Assembly (NCBI RefSeq): GCF_001421805.1
Contig: NZ_LMLC01000005.1
Span: 310,001-374,000 of the forward strand
Reading direction: 5' to 3'
Source: Sphingomonas sp. Leaf34
Lineage (GTDB): Bacteria; Pseudomonadota; Alphaproteobacteria; Sphingomonadales; Sphingomonadaceae
Length of the DNA: 64,000 nucleotides
Of this stretch, positions 28,357 through 37,017 are shown in pieces. The notes beneath the pieces are model-generated. The model was not told where the DNA came from. It was given only the letters and a program-made list of their open reading frames with translations, and made no database searches. The position numbers and the translations under genes are program-made. The first letter of the stretch is position 1. Every line of letters begins with the position of its first letter.

Positions 28357-30909
28357 GTGGCTGAGGTGCCCGATCCCCTCGCACTGTACAATGCCAAGCG
28401 GGACTTCGCGAAGACCGCGGAACCCGCGGGCACGCTTGCCCCCGGTAACGGCCCTTCGACAGGCTCAGGACAGGCGCGCTTCATGGTGCAGAAGCACGAT
28501 GCCACGCGCCTGCACTGGGACTTCCGCCTCGAGATCGACGGCGTGCTCAAGAGCTGGGCGGTCACGCGTGGGCCGAGCCTCGACCCGGACGAGAAGCGGC
28601 TCGCGGTCCGCACCGAAGACCATCCGCTGAGCTACGCCAGTTTCGAGGGCTCGATCCCGGCGGGCGAATATGGCGGTGGCACGGTCATGCTGTGGGACCG
28701 GGGAACGTGGTCGCCGATCAAGGGCAAGTCGGCGAAGGATCTCGACAAGGGGCATCTCCACTTCGTGCTCGAGGGCGAGCGGATGAAGGGCGAGTGGCTG
28801 CTGATCCGCCTCAAGCCGCGCGCGAAGGAGAAGCGCGAGAACTGGCTGCTGCGCAAGATCGACGATGCGGCGGCGGGCGGGACGGATGTGCTCGTCGAGC
28901 AGGCGCTGACGAGCGTCTCGACCGGGCGGACGATGGTCGAGATCGCGGAGGGCAAATCCTCCCCGGCACGGGGAGGGGGACCAGCGAAGCTGGTGGAGGG
29001 GGCGGGCCGCAAGCGTACCACCAGCCGTAAAGGTGACGCTGGGGGCAGCCCCCCCTCCACCCCCGCGAAAGGTCGCGGCGGTCCCCCTCCCCGTGCCGGG
29101 GAGGATTTTCAGGCGTTGCAACTCTGCACGCTGGTGGATGCCGTCCCGAGTGGTTCCGCGTGGCTGCACGAGGTCAAATATGACGGCTACCGCGCGCTCG
29201 TGTCCGTCGCGAACGGCAAGGCCAAGGTGTTCACCCGCAGCGGGCTCGACTGGACCGACAAGTTCTCGGCCATCGCCGAGGCCGCCGCCAAGCTGCCGGT
29301 AAAATCAGCGCTGATCGACGGCGAGATCGTCGCGTTCAAGGATGGGCACCCCGATTTCTCGACGTTGAAGGACGCGATTTCCAGCGGCGGGGACATGACG
29401 CTGTTCGCGTTCGATCTGCTCGCGCTCGACGGCGAAGACCTGACCGGGCTCTCCAACCTCGACCGCAAGGCGCGGTTGCAGCCGATCATCCCGGCGGACG
29501 ACGACCGGCTGCGCTATTCCGACCACGTCGTCGGTGCGGGCGAGCAGTTGTTCGAGACGATGTGCCGCGAGGGGCTGGAAGGCATCGTCTCGAAACGCGC
29601 CGACGCGCCGTATCTCGGCAAGCGGACCAAGGCGTGGCTCAAGGTCAAATGCACGCACCGGCAGGAGTTCGTGATCGTCGGCTGGCTGCCCTCGGACAAG
29701 AAACGCGGGTTCAAGTCGCTGCTGCTCGGTTTGCGCGAGGGCAAGGGCTATCGCTATGCGGGCAAGGTCGGCACCGGGTTCGACCAGGCGATGATGGACG
29801 CGCTGCGCGACAGACTCGACGCGCTCGATCGCAAGACGCCGACGGTCGATGCACCCAAGGCCGCGGTGCGCGGCGCGAAATGGGTGACGCCGAAACTGGT
29901 CGCCGAAATCGCGTTCGCCGAGGTCACGCCCGATGGCGTGCTGCGCCATTCGAGCTTTATCGGACTGCGCGAGGACAAGGCGGCGAAGGACGTCGTCGCC
30001 GAAACCCCTGCCCCGCTGCCGCCCGCGGAAGACAGCGCGGCGCCGGTGACGACCGTCACGGTCAGCAGCCGCGACCGGCTGATCTTCGAAGACTCGGACG
30101 TCAGCAAGGGCGATCTCGCGGATTATTACGCCGCGGTGTCGGGGATCATGCTGCCGTTCGCCGCCAACCGCCCGATCAGCCTCGTCCGCTGCCCGCAGGG
30201 CCGGTCGCGCGCGTGCTTCTTCCAGAAACACGATGCGGGCAGCTTTGGCGACGCGGTCCACAAGGTGCCGATCCGCGAGAAGGACGGATCGACCGAGGAT
30301 TATCTGTATGTCGACGATGCCGACGGGCTGGTCGCATGCGTGCAGATGGGGACGATCGAGTTCCATGGCTGGGGCTCGTCGAACGCGACGCTGGAGAAAC
30401 CCGATCGGCTCGTGTTCGATCTCGATCCCGACGAGGGGCTCGACTTTGGCGATACGAAGACGGCGGCGGAGCATCTGAAGAACCAGCTGGCGGAACTGGG
30501 TCTGGTCAGCTTTCCGATGCTGTCGGGGGGCAAGGGCGTGCATGTCGTCGTGCCGCTGACCCCGGAGGCGGAATGGCCGGCGGTGAAGGACTTTGCGGAC
30601 CGGTTCGCGCGCGCGCTGGCGGGGGCGGAGCCCGAGCGCTTCGTCGCGACGATGGCGAAGGCGAAGCGGAAGGGGCGGATCTTCATCGACTGGCTGCGCA
30701 ACCAGCGCGGCGCGACGGCGGTAATGCCGTATTCGGCGCGGGCTAGAGCGGGGGCGCCGGTGGCGGCGCCGGTCTCGTGGAGCGAATTGCGCGATATCGA
30801 GACGGCGGCGCGCTGGGGTGTTCGGAATAGAGCGGAGCTGATCGAGCGGGCGGGGTCACGAGGTTTGGAGGGGTGGGGTGTGGCGGATCAGGTGCTGCCG
30901 GATTTGTAA
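28357..30909 (+). CDS. ligD: DNA ligase D (phosphoesterase-ligase-polymerase)
   Basis: Multifunctional NHEJ enzyme, 850 residues. It has an N-terminal 3'-phosphoesterase (FMVQKHDATRLHWDFRLE and FEGSIPAGEYGGGTVMLWDRG), a central ATP-dependent ligase with nucleophile Lys in HEVKYDGYRAL, and a C-terminal primase-polymerase (VFDLDPDEGLDFGD, SGGKGVHVVVPL). GTG 28357 was chosen; codons back to 28300 are translated repeat. Two intergenic-type repeats are embedded in frame: a 24-bp piece at 28452-28475 (GPSTGSGQA) just before the phosphoesterase core, and a 156-bp two-arm element at 28954-29109 in the linker to the ligase domain. Confidence 0.95.
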   Translation: MAEVPDPLALYNAKRDFAKTAEPAGTLAPGNGPSTGSGQARFMVQKHDATRLHWDFRLEIDGVLKSWAVTRGPSLDPDEKRLAVRTEDHPLSYASFEGSIPAGEYGGGTVMLWDRGTWSPIKGKSAKDLDKGHLHFVLEGERMKGEWLLIRLKPRAKEKRENWLLRKIDDAAAGGTDVLVEQALTSVSTGRTMVEIAEGKSSPARGGGPAKLVEGAGRKRTTSRKGDAGGSPPSTPAKGRGGPPPRAGEDFQALQLCTLVDAVPSGSAWLHEVKYDGYRALVSVANGKAKVFTRSGLDWTDKFSAIAEAAAKLPVKSALIDGEIVAFKDGHPDFSTLKDAISSGGDMTLFAFDLLALDGEDLTGLSNLDRKARLQPIIPADDDRLRYSDHVVGAGEQLFETMCREGLEGIVSKRADAPYLGKRTKAWLKVKCTHRQEFVIVGWLPSDKKRGFKSLLLGLREGKGYRYAGKVGTGFDQAMMDALRDRLDALDRKTPTVDAPKAAVRGAKWVTPKLVAEIAFAEVTPDGVLRHSSFIGLREDKAAKDVVAETPAPLPPAEDSAAPVTTVTVSSRDRLIFEDSDVSKGDLADYYAAVSGIMLPFAANRPISLVRCPQGRSRACFFQKHDAGSFGDAVHKVPIREKDGSTEDYLYVDDADGLVACVQMGTIEFHGWGSSNATLEKPDRLVFDLDPDEGLDFGDTKTAAEHLKNQLAELGLVSFPMLSGGKGVHVVVPLTPEAEWPAVKDFADRFARALAGAEPERFVATMAKAKRKGRIFIDWLRNQRGATAVMPYSARARAGAPVAAPVSWSELRDIETAARWGVRNRAELIERAGSRGLEGWGVADQVLPDL
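28452..28475 (+). repeat. 24-bp dispersed repeat inside ligD
   Basis: The segment beginning CCCTTCGACAGGCTCAGGAC is, to my knowledge, a dispersed intergenic repeat in sphingomonad genomes. Here it is translated in frame as PSTGSGQA in a non-conserved N-terminal stretch immediately before RFMVQKH. Only one copy is seen in the window, so the identification rests on recognition rather than on a second copy here. Confidence 0.55.
28954..29109. repeat. Two-arm palindromic element, type B, in frame within ligD
   Basis: Inverted outer arms AAATCCTCCCCGGCACGGGG and CCCCGTGCCGGGGAGGATTT bound a 156-bp block, exactly 52 codons, with no stop. Arm tips are ACCAGCGAAGCTGGT on the left and a different self-complementary sequence on the right. 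It encodes a Gly/Pro/Lys/Arg-rich linker (SSPARGGGPAKL ... PPPRAGED). The same element stands in an intergenic position at 33710-33847. Confidence 0.92.
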
Positions 30910-30925
30910 GAGGCCCCTCCCCCAT

Positions 30926-31033
30926 CCACCACCCCGGCGGAGGCCGGGGTCCAGTTGGGGGCCAGTGCTAATGACGGGCGGCGCTCCGTTACGACCACCT
31001 TTCCAACTGGGCCCGGCCTTCGCCGGGGTGGTG
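30926..31033. repeat. Two-arm palindromic element, type E
   Basis: The left arm CACCACCCCGGCGGAGGCCG and the right arm CCGGCCTTCGCCGGGGTGGT are inverted copies about 30-45 bp apart. It lies after ligD and before the ATP-grasp gene, in a 268-bp space (30910-31177) that otherwise shows no gene. Related to the elements at 44373 and 47470. Confidence 0.8.
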
Positions 31034-31177
31034 GCCTTCTCTTGGGGGCGGTGCTTCGCCACTCTATACTGTTGCAAGGGGACAGGGTGGCGGCGCCCCG
31101 CATGACATTTTATGTTGCGCCGCCGCGTCGAAAGGTGAAACACCGCCGGCTGTATTCAGGGGCTTGAGGCATTGGAC

Positions 31178-33685
31178 ATGGCGACGCACTCCGCGCCCCC
31201 GCTAGTTACGGCGCCGGCGACCGCGTTCGACGCGGCGGTCCATGCCGACCGCTGGATCGCCGACTATTGCGCGCGTAGCACCAGCGCCGACGTGCTGTGC
31301 CCGACCGCCGATGGCAGCGTCGATCCGGCGTGGCCGGCGATGTTCGCCGAGCTGGCGATGGTCGCCTCGGACGACCTCGGCCATATCCGCGAACGCGTCC
31401 AGCGGCACGCGGTCGACATCGGCACGGGCTTTCGCATTGCCGACGAACCTGACGAGCGCCCCTGGCCCGTCTCGCCCGTCCCGCTGCTGATCGAGGCCGG
31501 CGAATGGGCGGGTATCGAGCGCGGCGTAATCCAGCGCGCGACGTTGATGGAGACGGTGATCGCCGATCTCTACGGCGAGGGAAAGCTGGTCGCGGACGGC
31601 CATATCCCCGCCGCGCTCGTCACCGGCAGCCCGTTCTTCCTGCGGCCGATGGTCGGGCTCGAACCCCCCGGCGGCCGCCATCTCGATTTCATCGCGATCG
31701 ACCTGGGCCGCGGCCCCACGGGCGAATGGCGCGTGCTCGCCGATCACCTGCGCGCGCCCGCGGGTGCCGGCTATGCGCTCGAGAACCGGATCGCGGTCGG
31801 CCGCACGCTCGGCGGGTTGCAGGATCGGCTCAACGTCCAGCGACACGCGCCGTTCTTCGCCGCGTTCCGCGCGGGGATCGCGGCGATGTGCAAGCGGACC
31901 GACCCGCGGATCGGGCTGCTGACGCCCGGCCGGTTCAACCCGAGCTATCCCGAACAGGCGCATCTCGCGCGCTATCTGGGGCTGTTGCTGGTCGAGGGCG
32001 CCGATCTCGCCGCACTCGAGGACAAGGTCTATGTCCGCACGATCGGCGGGCTGAAGCGGATCGATGCGCTCTGGCGGCGGCTCGACCCGCGGTTGCTCGA
32101 TCCGCTGGCGTTCGACACGCATTCGCAGATCGGCGTGCCCGGCCTGATCGACGCCTATGCCGCGGGCAACGTCGTGCTGTCGAACGCGCCGGGCTCCGCG
32201 GTGCTGGAGGCGCCGGCCTTCTCCGCCTTCCTGCCCAACCTCGCGCGGTCGCTGCTCGGCGAAGACCTTTTGCTGCCCAACATCGCGACCTGGTGGTGCG
32301 GGCAGACCGCCGCGAAGGAGAGCGTCGAGGCCAATTTCGACCGCCTGCTGATCGGTCCGGCGTTCCATGCGCGCCCGCTCGGCATGACCGGCGGCCCGAC
32401 CGCGGGCGCCGACATCACCGGCGACGCGCGCACGGCGCTCCTGGCCGACATGGCGAACCGGCCGCAGGATTATGTCGGGCAGGAACTGGTCCGGCTCTCG
32501 ACGATGCCCGTCGTCGTCGGTGACGAACTCGTGCCCCGCCCCTTCACGCTGCGCGTGTTCGCGGCACGCGGTGGCGACGGCGAATGGACCGTGCTGCCCG
32601 GCGGGTTCGCGCGGATCGGCGAGCATCCGGACGCGCGCGCGGCGGTGATGGGCGAAGGCATCTGGTCCGCCGATGTCTGCGTCTATGGCGCGGAGCCGGT
32701 CGCGCCGGTGTCGCTGCTGACCGCCGCGGATTCGCTGCAGGTGCGGCGCAATCCGGGCACGTTGCCGAGCCGGGTGGCGGACAATTTCTACTGGCTCGGC
32801 CGCTATCTGGAGCGCGGCGAGGCGCTGCTCGGCGCGATCCGGGTGATGCTGGGCAATTCGATCGACGTCGATGGCGGCGCGGGGCTGTCGCCGACGACGG
32901 TGGGCAAGCTGGTCGGGCTGATCGTCGGCGCTGGCAGCGCGCCGCATCCGCCGAGCTTGCGCCGCGCCGACCTGACCGCGCTCGCGCGGACCGCGATGGA
33001 GGACGAGGCGTGGCAGTCGATCCTGACGCTCAACCGGCACGCGCGCGAGATCGGCGAAGGCTCGCGCGATCGGTTGTCGGCGGACATGGTGCGGCTGCTT
33101 GAGGCGCCCTTCCCCACGCATCGCGGGATGCTTGAGCGCGCCGGGTCGCTGCAACGCCGCTATGCCGCGATTGCGGGGCTGTCGGCCGAGCATATGGGGC
33201 GGACGGCGGCGTGGCGGTTCCACGATCTCGGCCGGCGAGTCGAGCGGGCGATGGCGATGGCGCGCGCGATCCGGTTGTTCGGGATGCCGGGGGCCTCGCC
33301 CGACGACCTGTCGGTGCTGCTCGATCTTGCCGACAGCCAGATCAGCTATCGCCAGCGCTATCCGACCGGGATCGCGCGCGTGCCGGTGATCGACCTGGTC
33401 GCGCTCGATCCGGGCAATCCGCGATCGCTGGCGTTCTCAGCGGAGCGGATCGCCGCGCGGCTGGCGGAACTGCCGGTGCTGAGCGACGACGAGATGGCGG
33501 AACCGCAACAGGCGCAGGCGACCGGGTTGCAGGCGATCGTGATGACCGCGACGGCCGCGGCGCTCGATGCCGAGACGCTGGGCGATATCGAGCGGCGGCT
33601 GGGGGCGGTGTCGGACGCGCTGGCGCGGCGGTATTTCCTGCAGGGCGCCGAGCCGTTGCGGACCAGTGGGCTGACGTTGGCGTGA
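31178..33685 (+). CDS. Circularly permuted ATP-grasp type 2 / alpha-E fusion protein
   Basis: An 835-residue fusion. The first about 480 residues match the circularly permuted ATP-grasp family (VLADHLRAPAGAGYALENRIAVGR, NPSYPEQAHLARYLGLLLVEGADL, TWWCGQ). The C-terminal about 310 residues form an alpha-E helical domain (LPSRVADNFYWLGRYLERGE ... RRVERAMAMARAIRL). Such genes are typically next to a transglutaminase, as here, and are thought to make a peptide-like modification of unknown structure. ATG 31178 has TTGAGG at good spacing; TTG 31172 is an alternative. Confidence 0.9.
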   Translation: MATHSAPPLVTAPATAFDAAVHADRWIADYCARSTSADVLCPTADGSVDPAWPAMFAELAMVASDDLGHIRERVQRHAVDIGTGFRIADEPDERPWPVSPVPLLIEAGEWAGIERGVIQRATLMETVIADLYGEGKLVADGHIPAALVTGSPFFLRPMVGLEPPGGRHLDFIAIDLGRGPTGEWRVLADHLRAPAGAGYALENRIAVGRTLGGLQDRLNVQRHAPFFAAFRAGIAAMCKRTDPRIGLLTPGRFNPSYPEQAHLARYLGLLLVEGADLAALEDKVYVRTIGGLKRIDALWRRLDPRLLDPLAFDTHSQIGVPGLIDAYAAGNVVLSNAPGSAVLEAPAFSAFLPNLARSLLGEDLLLPNIATWWCGQTAAKESVEANFDRLLIGPAFHARPLGMTGGPTAGADITGDARTALLADMANRPQDYVGQELVRLSTMPVVVGDELVPRPFTLRVFAARGGDGEWTVLPGGFARIGEHPDARAAVMGEGIWSADVCVYGAEPVAPVSLLTAADSLQVRRNPGTLPSRVADNFYWLGRYLERGEALLGAIRVMLGNSIDVDGGAGLSPTTVGKLVGLIVGAGSAPHPPSLRRADLTALARTAMEDEAWQSILTLNRHAREIGEGSRDRLSADMVRLLEAPFPTHRGMLERAGSLQRRYAAIAGLSAEHMGRTAAWRFHDLGRRVERAMAMARAIRLFGMPGASPDDLSVLLDLADSQISYRQRYPTGIARVPVIDLVALDPGNPRSLAFSAERIAARLAELPVLSDDEMAEPQQAQATGLQAIVMTATAAALDAETLGDIERRLGAVSDALARRYFLQGAEPLRTSGLTLA

Positions 33686-33709
33686 TAGGCGGCGTGAGAA
33701 TCGTAACCC

Positions 33710-33847
33710 AAATCCTCCCCGGCACGGGGAGGGGGACCATGCATCGCATGGTGGAGGGGGCTCTCCACCAGCGCAACGCTCGCGGCGCCCCCCCTCCACC
33801 ACCAGCAAGCGGCTGGCGGTCCCCCTCCCCGTGCCGGGGAGGATTTT
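33710..33847. repeat. Two-arm palindromic element, type B, before the transglutaminase gene
   Basis: Outer arms are the same as in the ligD copy (AAATCCTCCCCGGCACGGGG and its inverse). The left tip is ACCATGCATCGCATGGT and the right tip is a different self-complementary sequence around GCCAGCCGCTTGCTGG. The final GGGGAGGATTTTG stands directly before the transglutaminase ATG, so it is that gene's ribosome binding site. Confidence 0.92.
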
Positions 33848-33848
33848 G

Positions 33849-34742
33849 ATGATCTACGATATCCGCCACGTCACGACGTTCGATTACGGCGCGAGCGTCA
33901 AGTTCGCGCGGTGCAATCTGCGCCTGAAACCGATCGACTGGCCGGGGCAGCACCTCGATTCCTATGCGCTGTCGGTTCACCCGGCTGGGCGGACCAGCGC
34001 CGCGCGCGCGGAGGCGGGGCTCGCCAATGTCACGCGGCTGGTGGTCGACAGCCCGGTGCGGCACCTGACGATCGAAAGCCGGTCGCGGATGACGGTCGAC
34101 CGGCTCGTGCCCGTCCCCGACGCGAGCGATCCGACGCTCGGCGAAATCGCGGCGATGGCGCGGGCGAGCACCGATCTGTCCGCGGCGAGCCCGGCGAACT
34201 ATATATACCCCTCGCCGCTGATCCCGCTCGACCAGGCGATCGCGGACTATTGCGCGATCGATCTCGATCCGTCGCGCGGTGCGCTGGAGGCGGGAATCGC
34301 GCTTGCACGGCGGATCCAGCAGGAGTTCGAGTTCGATGCGGATGCGACGCTGGTCGATACGCCGCCGCACGAGGCGTTCCTGCAACGCAAAGGCGTGTGC
34401 CAGGATTTCGCGCAGATCATGATCACGGGCCTGCGCGCGGCGGGGCTGCCTGCCGCCTATGCGTCGGGCTATATCCGGACGATCCCGCCCGAAGGCCAGC
34501 CGCGGCTGGTCGGGGCGGATGCGACGCATGCCTGGGTGCTGCTGTGGTGCGGGCCGGTGCGCGGCTGGGTCGGGGTCGATCCGACCAACGGGATCTGGAT
34601 GGCGAGCGACCATATCGTGATGGCGATCGGGCGCGATTATGCGGAGATCGCGCCGGTCGACGGGGTGGTGCTCGGATCGGGCGCGCAGAACATGGACGTC
34701 AGCGTGGATGTCGCGCCGATGGACCAGGTTGCGCTCGGCTGA
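33849..34742 (+). CDS. Transglutaminase-like cysteine protease family protein
   Basis: A 297-residue protein with an N-terminal transglutaminase-like domain (MIYDIRHVTTFDYGASVKFARCNLRLKP) and a papain-like core. Catalytic Cys lies in RKGVCQDFAQIMITGLRAAG, His in ADATHAWVLLWC and Asp in GVDPTNG. It is the usual partner of the circularly permuted ATP-grasp/alpha-E protein upstream. ATG 33849 is used; an in-frame GTG at 33831 falls inside the palindromic repeat. The ribosome binding site GGGGAGG is part of that repeat. Confidence 0.9.
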   Translation: MIYDIRHVTTFDYGASVKFARCNLRLKPIDWPGQHLDSYALSVHPAGRTSAARAEAGLANVTRLVVDSPVRHLTIESRSRMTVDRLVPVPDASDPTLGEIAAMARASTDLSAASPANYIYPSPLIPLDQAIADYCAIDLDPSRGALEAGIALARRIQQEFEFDADATLVDTPPHEAFLQRKGVCQDFAQIMITGLRAAGLPAAYASGYIRTIPPEGQPRLVGADATHAWVLLWCGPVRGWVGVDPTNGIWMASDHIVMAIGRDYAEIAPVDGVVLGSGAQNMDVSVDVAPMDQVALG

Positions 34743-34758
34743 CTTCTTCGCTTCCCTG

Positions 34759-34840
34759 TTCTCCCGCGAAGGCGGGAGCCCAGGAGCCGCGATCGTTGTC
34801 CCTGATTACCCTGGGCTCCCGCCTTCGCGGGAGAACAAGG
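34759..34840. repeat. Two-arm palindromic element, type D
   Basis: The arms CTCCCGCGAAGGCGGGAGCC and GGCTCCCGCCTTCGCGGGAG are perfect inverted copies separated by about 25 bp. The same hairpin sequence borders ligD at 28303-28352. It lies between the transglutaminase gene and the converging 49-aa gene and could act as a transcriptional barrier. Confidence 0.9.
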
Positions 34841-34866
34841 TATTAAGGCCGGGTCCTGGAAAGACG

Positions 34867-35016
34867 CTATTTCTTGTCCTCATGCGGGTTCGGATAGGCG
34901 CCGCCGCCGCTCTCGCCGCCCTGCTCCTTGGCCGGTGGGTCGTTGACGCCGTCCTTCTCCTTGGCGCCGTCGTCATTCTTCGGCACGCCCTGCATCGGTT
35001 GCTTGTCGCTCATCAT
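34867..35016 (-). CDS. Small hydrophilic protein of unknown function
   Basis: A 49-residue, strongly polar peptide (MMSDKQPMQGVPKNDDGAKE ... YPNPHEDKK) with no hydrophobic segment, probably disordered. An AGAGGAAAC ribosome binding site precedes two adjacent ATG codons (35016 and 35013), which favours a real gene over the longer frame from 35052. No family recognised. Divergent from the DnaJ-like gene. Confidence 0.6.
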   Translation of the reverse strand: MMSDKQPMQGVPKNDDGAKEKDGVNDPPAKEQGGESGGGAYPNPHEDKK

Positions 35017-35108
35017 CGTTTCCTCTCGGAACATCAAACACCCCGCGCGCAATTGCGTTGCGGACGCCCTCGCCCCACATAGACGCGCAAGTAAGAATGG
35101 GGACGTAA

Positions 35109-36044
35109 GTGGCCGATCCGTACAAGACTCTGGGTGTAGCGCGCGACGCGACCGAAGCCGACATCAAGAAGGCGTATCGCAAGCTCGCCAAGGAGCTTCA
35201 TCCCGATCGTAACAAGGACAATCCGAAAGCGTCGGAAAAGTTCAGCCAGGTCACCAACGCGTACGACCTGCTGAACGACAAGGACAAGCGCGCGCGGTTC
35301 GACCGCGGCGAGATCGACGGCGACGGCAACCCGGCCGCGCCGTTCGGGTTCGGCGGTGGCGGTGGCGGACGTCCGCACCCCGGCGGCTTCCGCAGCGAAG
35401 GCTATGAGGGCGGCGCCGGCGGGGCCGACATGAGCGATATCTTCGAAGGGCTGTTCGGCGGCGCACAGCGCGGCGGCGGCGGCGGCTTCTCCGGTGGATT
35501 TGGCCGACGGCCGCAGCCGAGAGGCGAGAACGTCGCCTATCGCCTGCAGGTCCCGTTCGTCGAAGCCGCCGCGCTGGAGCCGCAGCGCGTAACGCTGTCG
35601 GACGGCAAGACGCTCGACCTGAAACTCCCCGCCGGAGTCGAGACTGGCACGCAGATGAAGCTTGCCGGCAAGGGCGAGCAAGGGCCCGGCGGCGCGGGCG
35701 ATGCGATCCTGACGATCGAAGTCCAGCCACACAAATTCTTTACGCGCGACGGCGACGACGTCCGGCTGGAGCTGCCGATCACGCTGGCCGAGGCGGTGCT
35801 GGGCGGTTCGGTCAAGGCGCCGACGGTCGACAAGCCGGTCATGCTGACGATCCCCAAGGGGACGACGTCGGGCAAGACGCTACGTCTGAAGGGCAAGGGA
35901 TTTCACAAGAAGGGCGGCACGCGGGGCGACCAGCTGGTGACGTTGATGATCGACATTCCGGCGAGCGATGCGGCGCTGACCGCGTTCGTCGAGGGCTGGA
36001 CCGGGCGCGAGGCGGGGAACCCGCGGGGGTCCATGGGCGTCTGA
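35109..36044 (+). CDS. DnaJ C-terminal domain co-chaperone (CbpA-like)
   Basis: A 311-residue type II Hsp40. The J domain (residues 1-70) has KLAKELHPDRNKDN with the HPD motif, followed by a Gly/Phe-rich linker (FGFGGGGGGR, GGGGGFSGGFGRR). The two C-terminal substrate-binding beta domains follow, without the zinc-finger repeats of DnaJ. It starts at GTG 35109 with a weak ribosome binding site. Followed after 7 bp by a YihY gene, then fabI. Confidence 0.92.
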   Translation: MADPYKTLGVARDATEADIKKAYRKLAKELHPDRNKDNPKASEKFSQVTNAYDLLNDKDKRARFDRGEIDGDGNPAAPFGFGGGGGGRPHPGGFRSEGYEGGAGGADMSDIFEGLFGGAQRGGGGGFSGGFGRRPQPRGENVAYRLQVPFVEAAALEPQRVTLSDGKTLDLKLPAGVETGTQMKLAGKGEQGPGGAGDAILTIEVQPHKFFTRDGDDVRLELPITLAEAVLGGSVKAPTVDKPVMLTIPKGTTSGKTLRLKGKGFHKKGGTRGDQLVTLMIDIPASDAALTAFVEGWTGREAGNPRGSMGV

Positions 36045-36051
36045 ACGCGTT

Positions 36052-37017
36052 GTGAACGACAGTCCCCTTACGCCCGAAGCGCGCGCGCACCATCATGGCG
36101 TCACGCGCACCCGTTTCAACCGCGGCATGGCGAAGGTCAGGCCGGGAAGCCGCGCGTTTGAGGTGTTCAAGCGCGCGGCGATCGGTGTGTTCAACGACGG
36201 GTTTATCCATGCCGGGAACCTCGCCTATCTCGCGCTGATGACGGTGTTTCCGTTTTTCATCGTCGCAGCGGCGATCCTGTCGATCTTCGGGCAGAGCGTC
36301 GAGACGGTGCGCGCGGTCGAATCGTTCCTGAACGTGTTGCCGCCCAATGTCGGCGACCTGTTGCGCAAGCCGATCGCCGACGTGCTGGCCGCGCGGACGG
36401 GCTCGCTGCTGTGGCTGGGCGCGCTCGTCGGGTTGTGGACGGTCGGCAGCTTCGTCGAGACGATCCGCGACATCTTCCACCGCGCCTACGGGATCAAGGC
36501 GACCGCGCCGTTCTGGAAGTCGCGGCTCGGCTCGTCGGCCGTCATCATCCTGTCGGTGGTGATCGCGCTGCTCTCGTTCCTGGTGCAGGGCATCCTGACT
36601 GCGGCCGAGCAGTTTATCTACCGCCTCCTCCCCTTCGCGCAGGATGCCGCGGGCTGGGTCGGGCTGTCGCGGCTGATCCCCGGCCTCCTGATGTTCGGTG
36701 CTTTGTACCTGCTCTTCTATTCGGTGACGCCGTCGCGCTATCGCTATTCGAAGTGTCGCAAATGGCCGGGTGCGCTGTTCACCACCGCGTGGTGGGTCAG
36801 CGCGACGGCATTGCTGCCGGTGATCCTGTCACGGCTCGGCGGGTACGACTTGACCTATGGTAGTCTCGCGGGCGTCGTCATCATGCTGTTATTTTTCTAT
36901 GTCATCGGGCTCGGGCTGGTATTCGGCGCGCATCTGAACGCAGCACTGGCGGAACCCCCCGAAACAACGCTAGAGCAGCCCGCTACGGATATGCAGGCAG
37001 AGGCGGGGACGGCGTGA
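36052..37017 (+). CDS. YihY/virulence factor BrkB family membrane protein
   Basis: A 321-residue inner-membrane protein with about six helices, including AYLALMTVFPFFIVAAAILSIFG and GVVIMLLFFYVIGLGLVFGAHLNA. The N-terminal cytoplasmic stretch is basic. The family was once called ribonuclease BN by mistake; its function is unknown. GTG 36052 was chosen as the start. Its TGA overlaps the fabI GTG as GTGA, so the two are coupled. Confidence 0.9.
   Translation: MNDSPLTPEARAHHHGVTRTRFNRGMAKVRPGSRAFEVFKRAAIGVFNDGFIHAGNLAYLALMTVFPFFIVAAAILSIFGQSVETVRAVESFLNVLPPNVGDLLRKPIADVLAARTGSLLWLGALVGLWTVGSFVETIRDIFHRAYGIKATAPFWKSRLGSSAVIILSVVIALLSFLVQGILTAAEQFIYRLLPFAQDAAGWVGLSRLIPGLLMFGALYLLFYSVTPSRYRYSKCRKWPGALFTTAWWVSATALLPVILSRLGGYDLTYGSLAGVVIMLLFFYVIGLGLVFGAHLNAALAEPPETTLEQPATDMQAEAGTA

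Noticed and set aside
33342..34613. 423-codon minus-strand open frame
   Set aside because: Antisense to the ATP-grasp/alpha-E and transglutaminase genes and reads through the palindromic repeat; no domain recognised.
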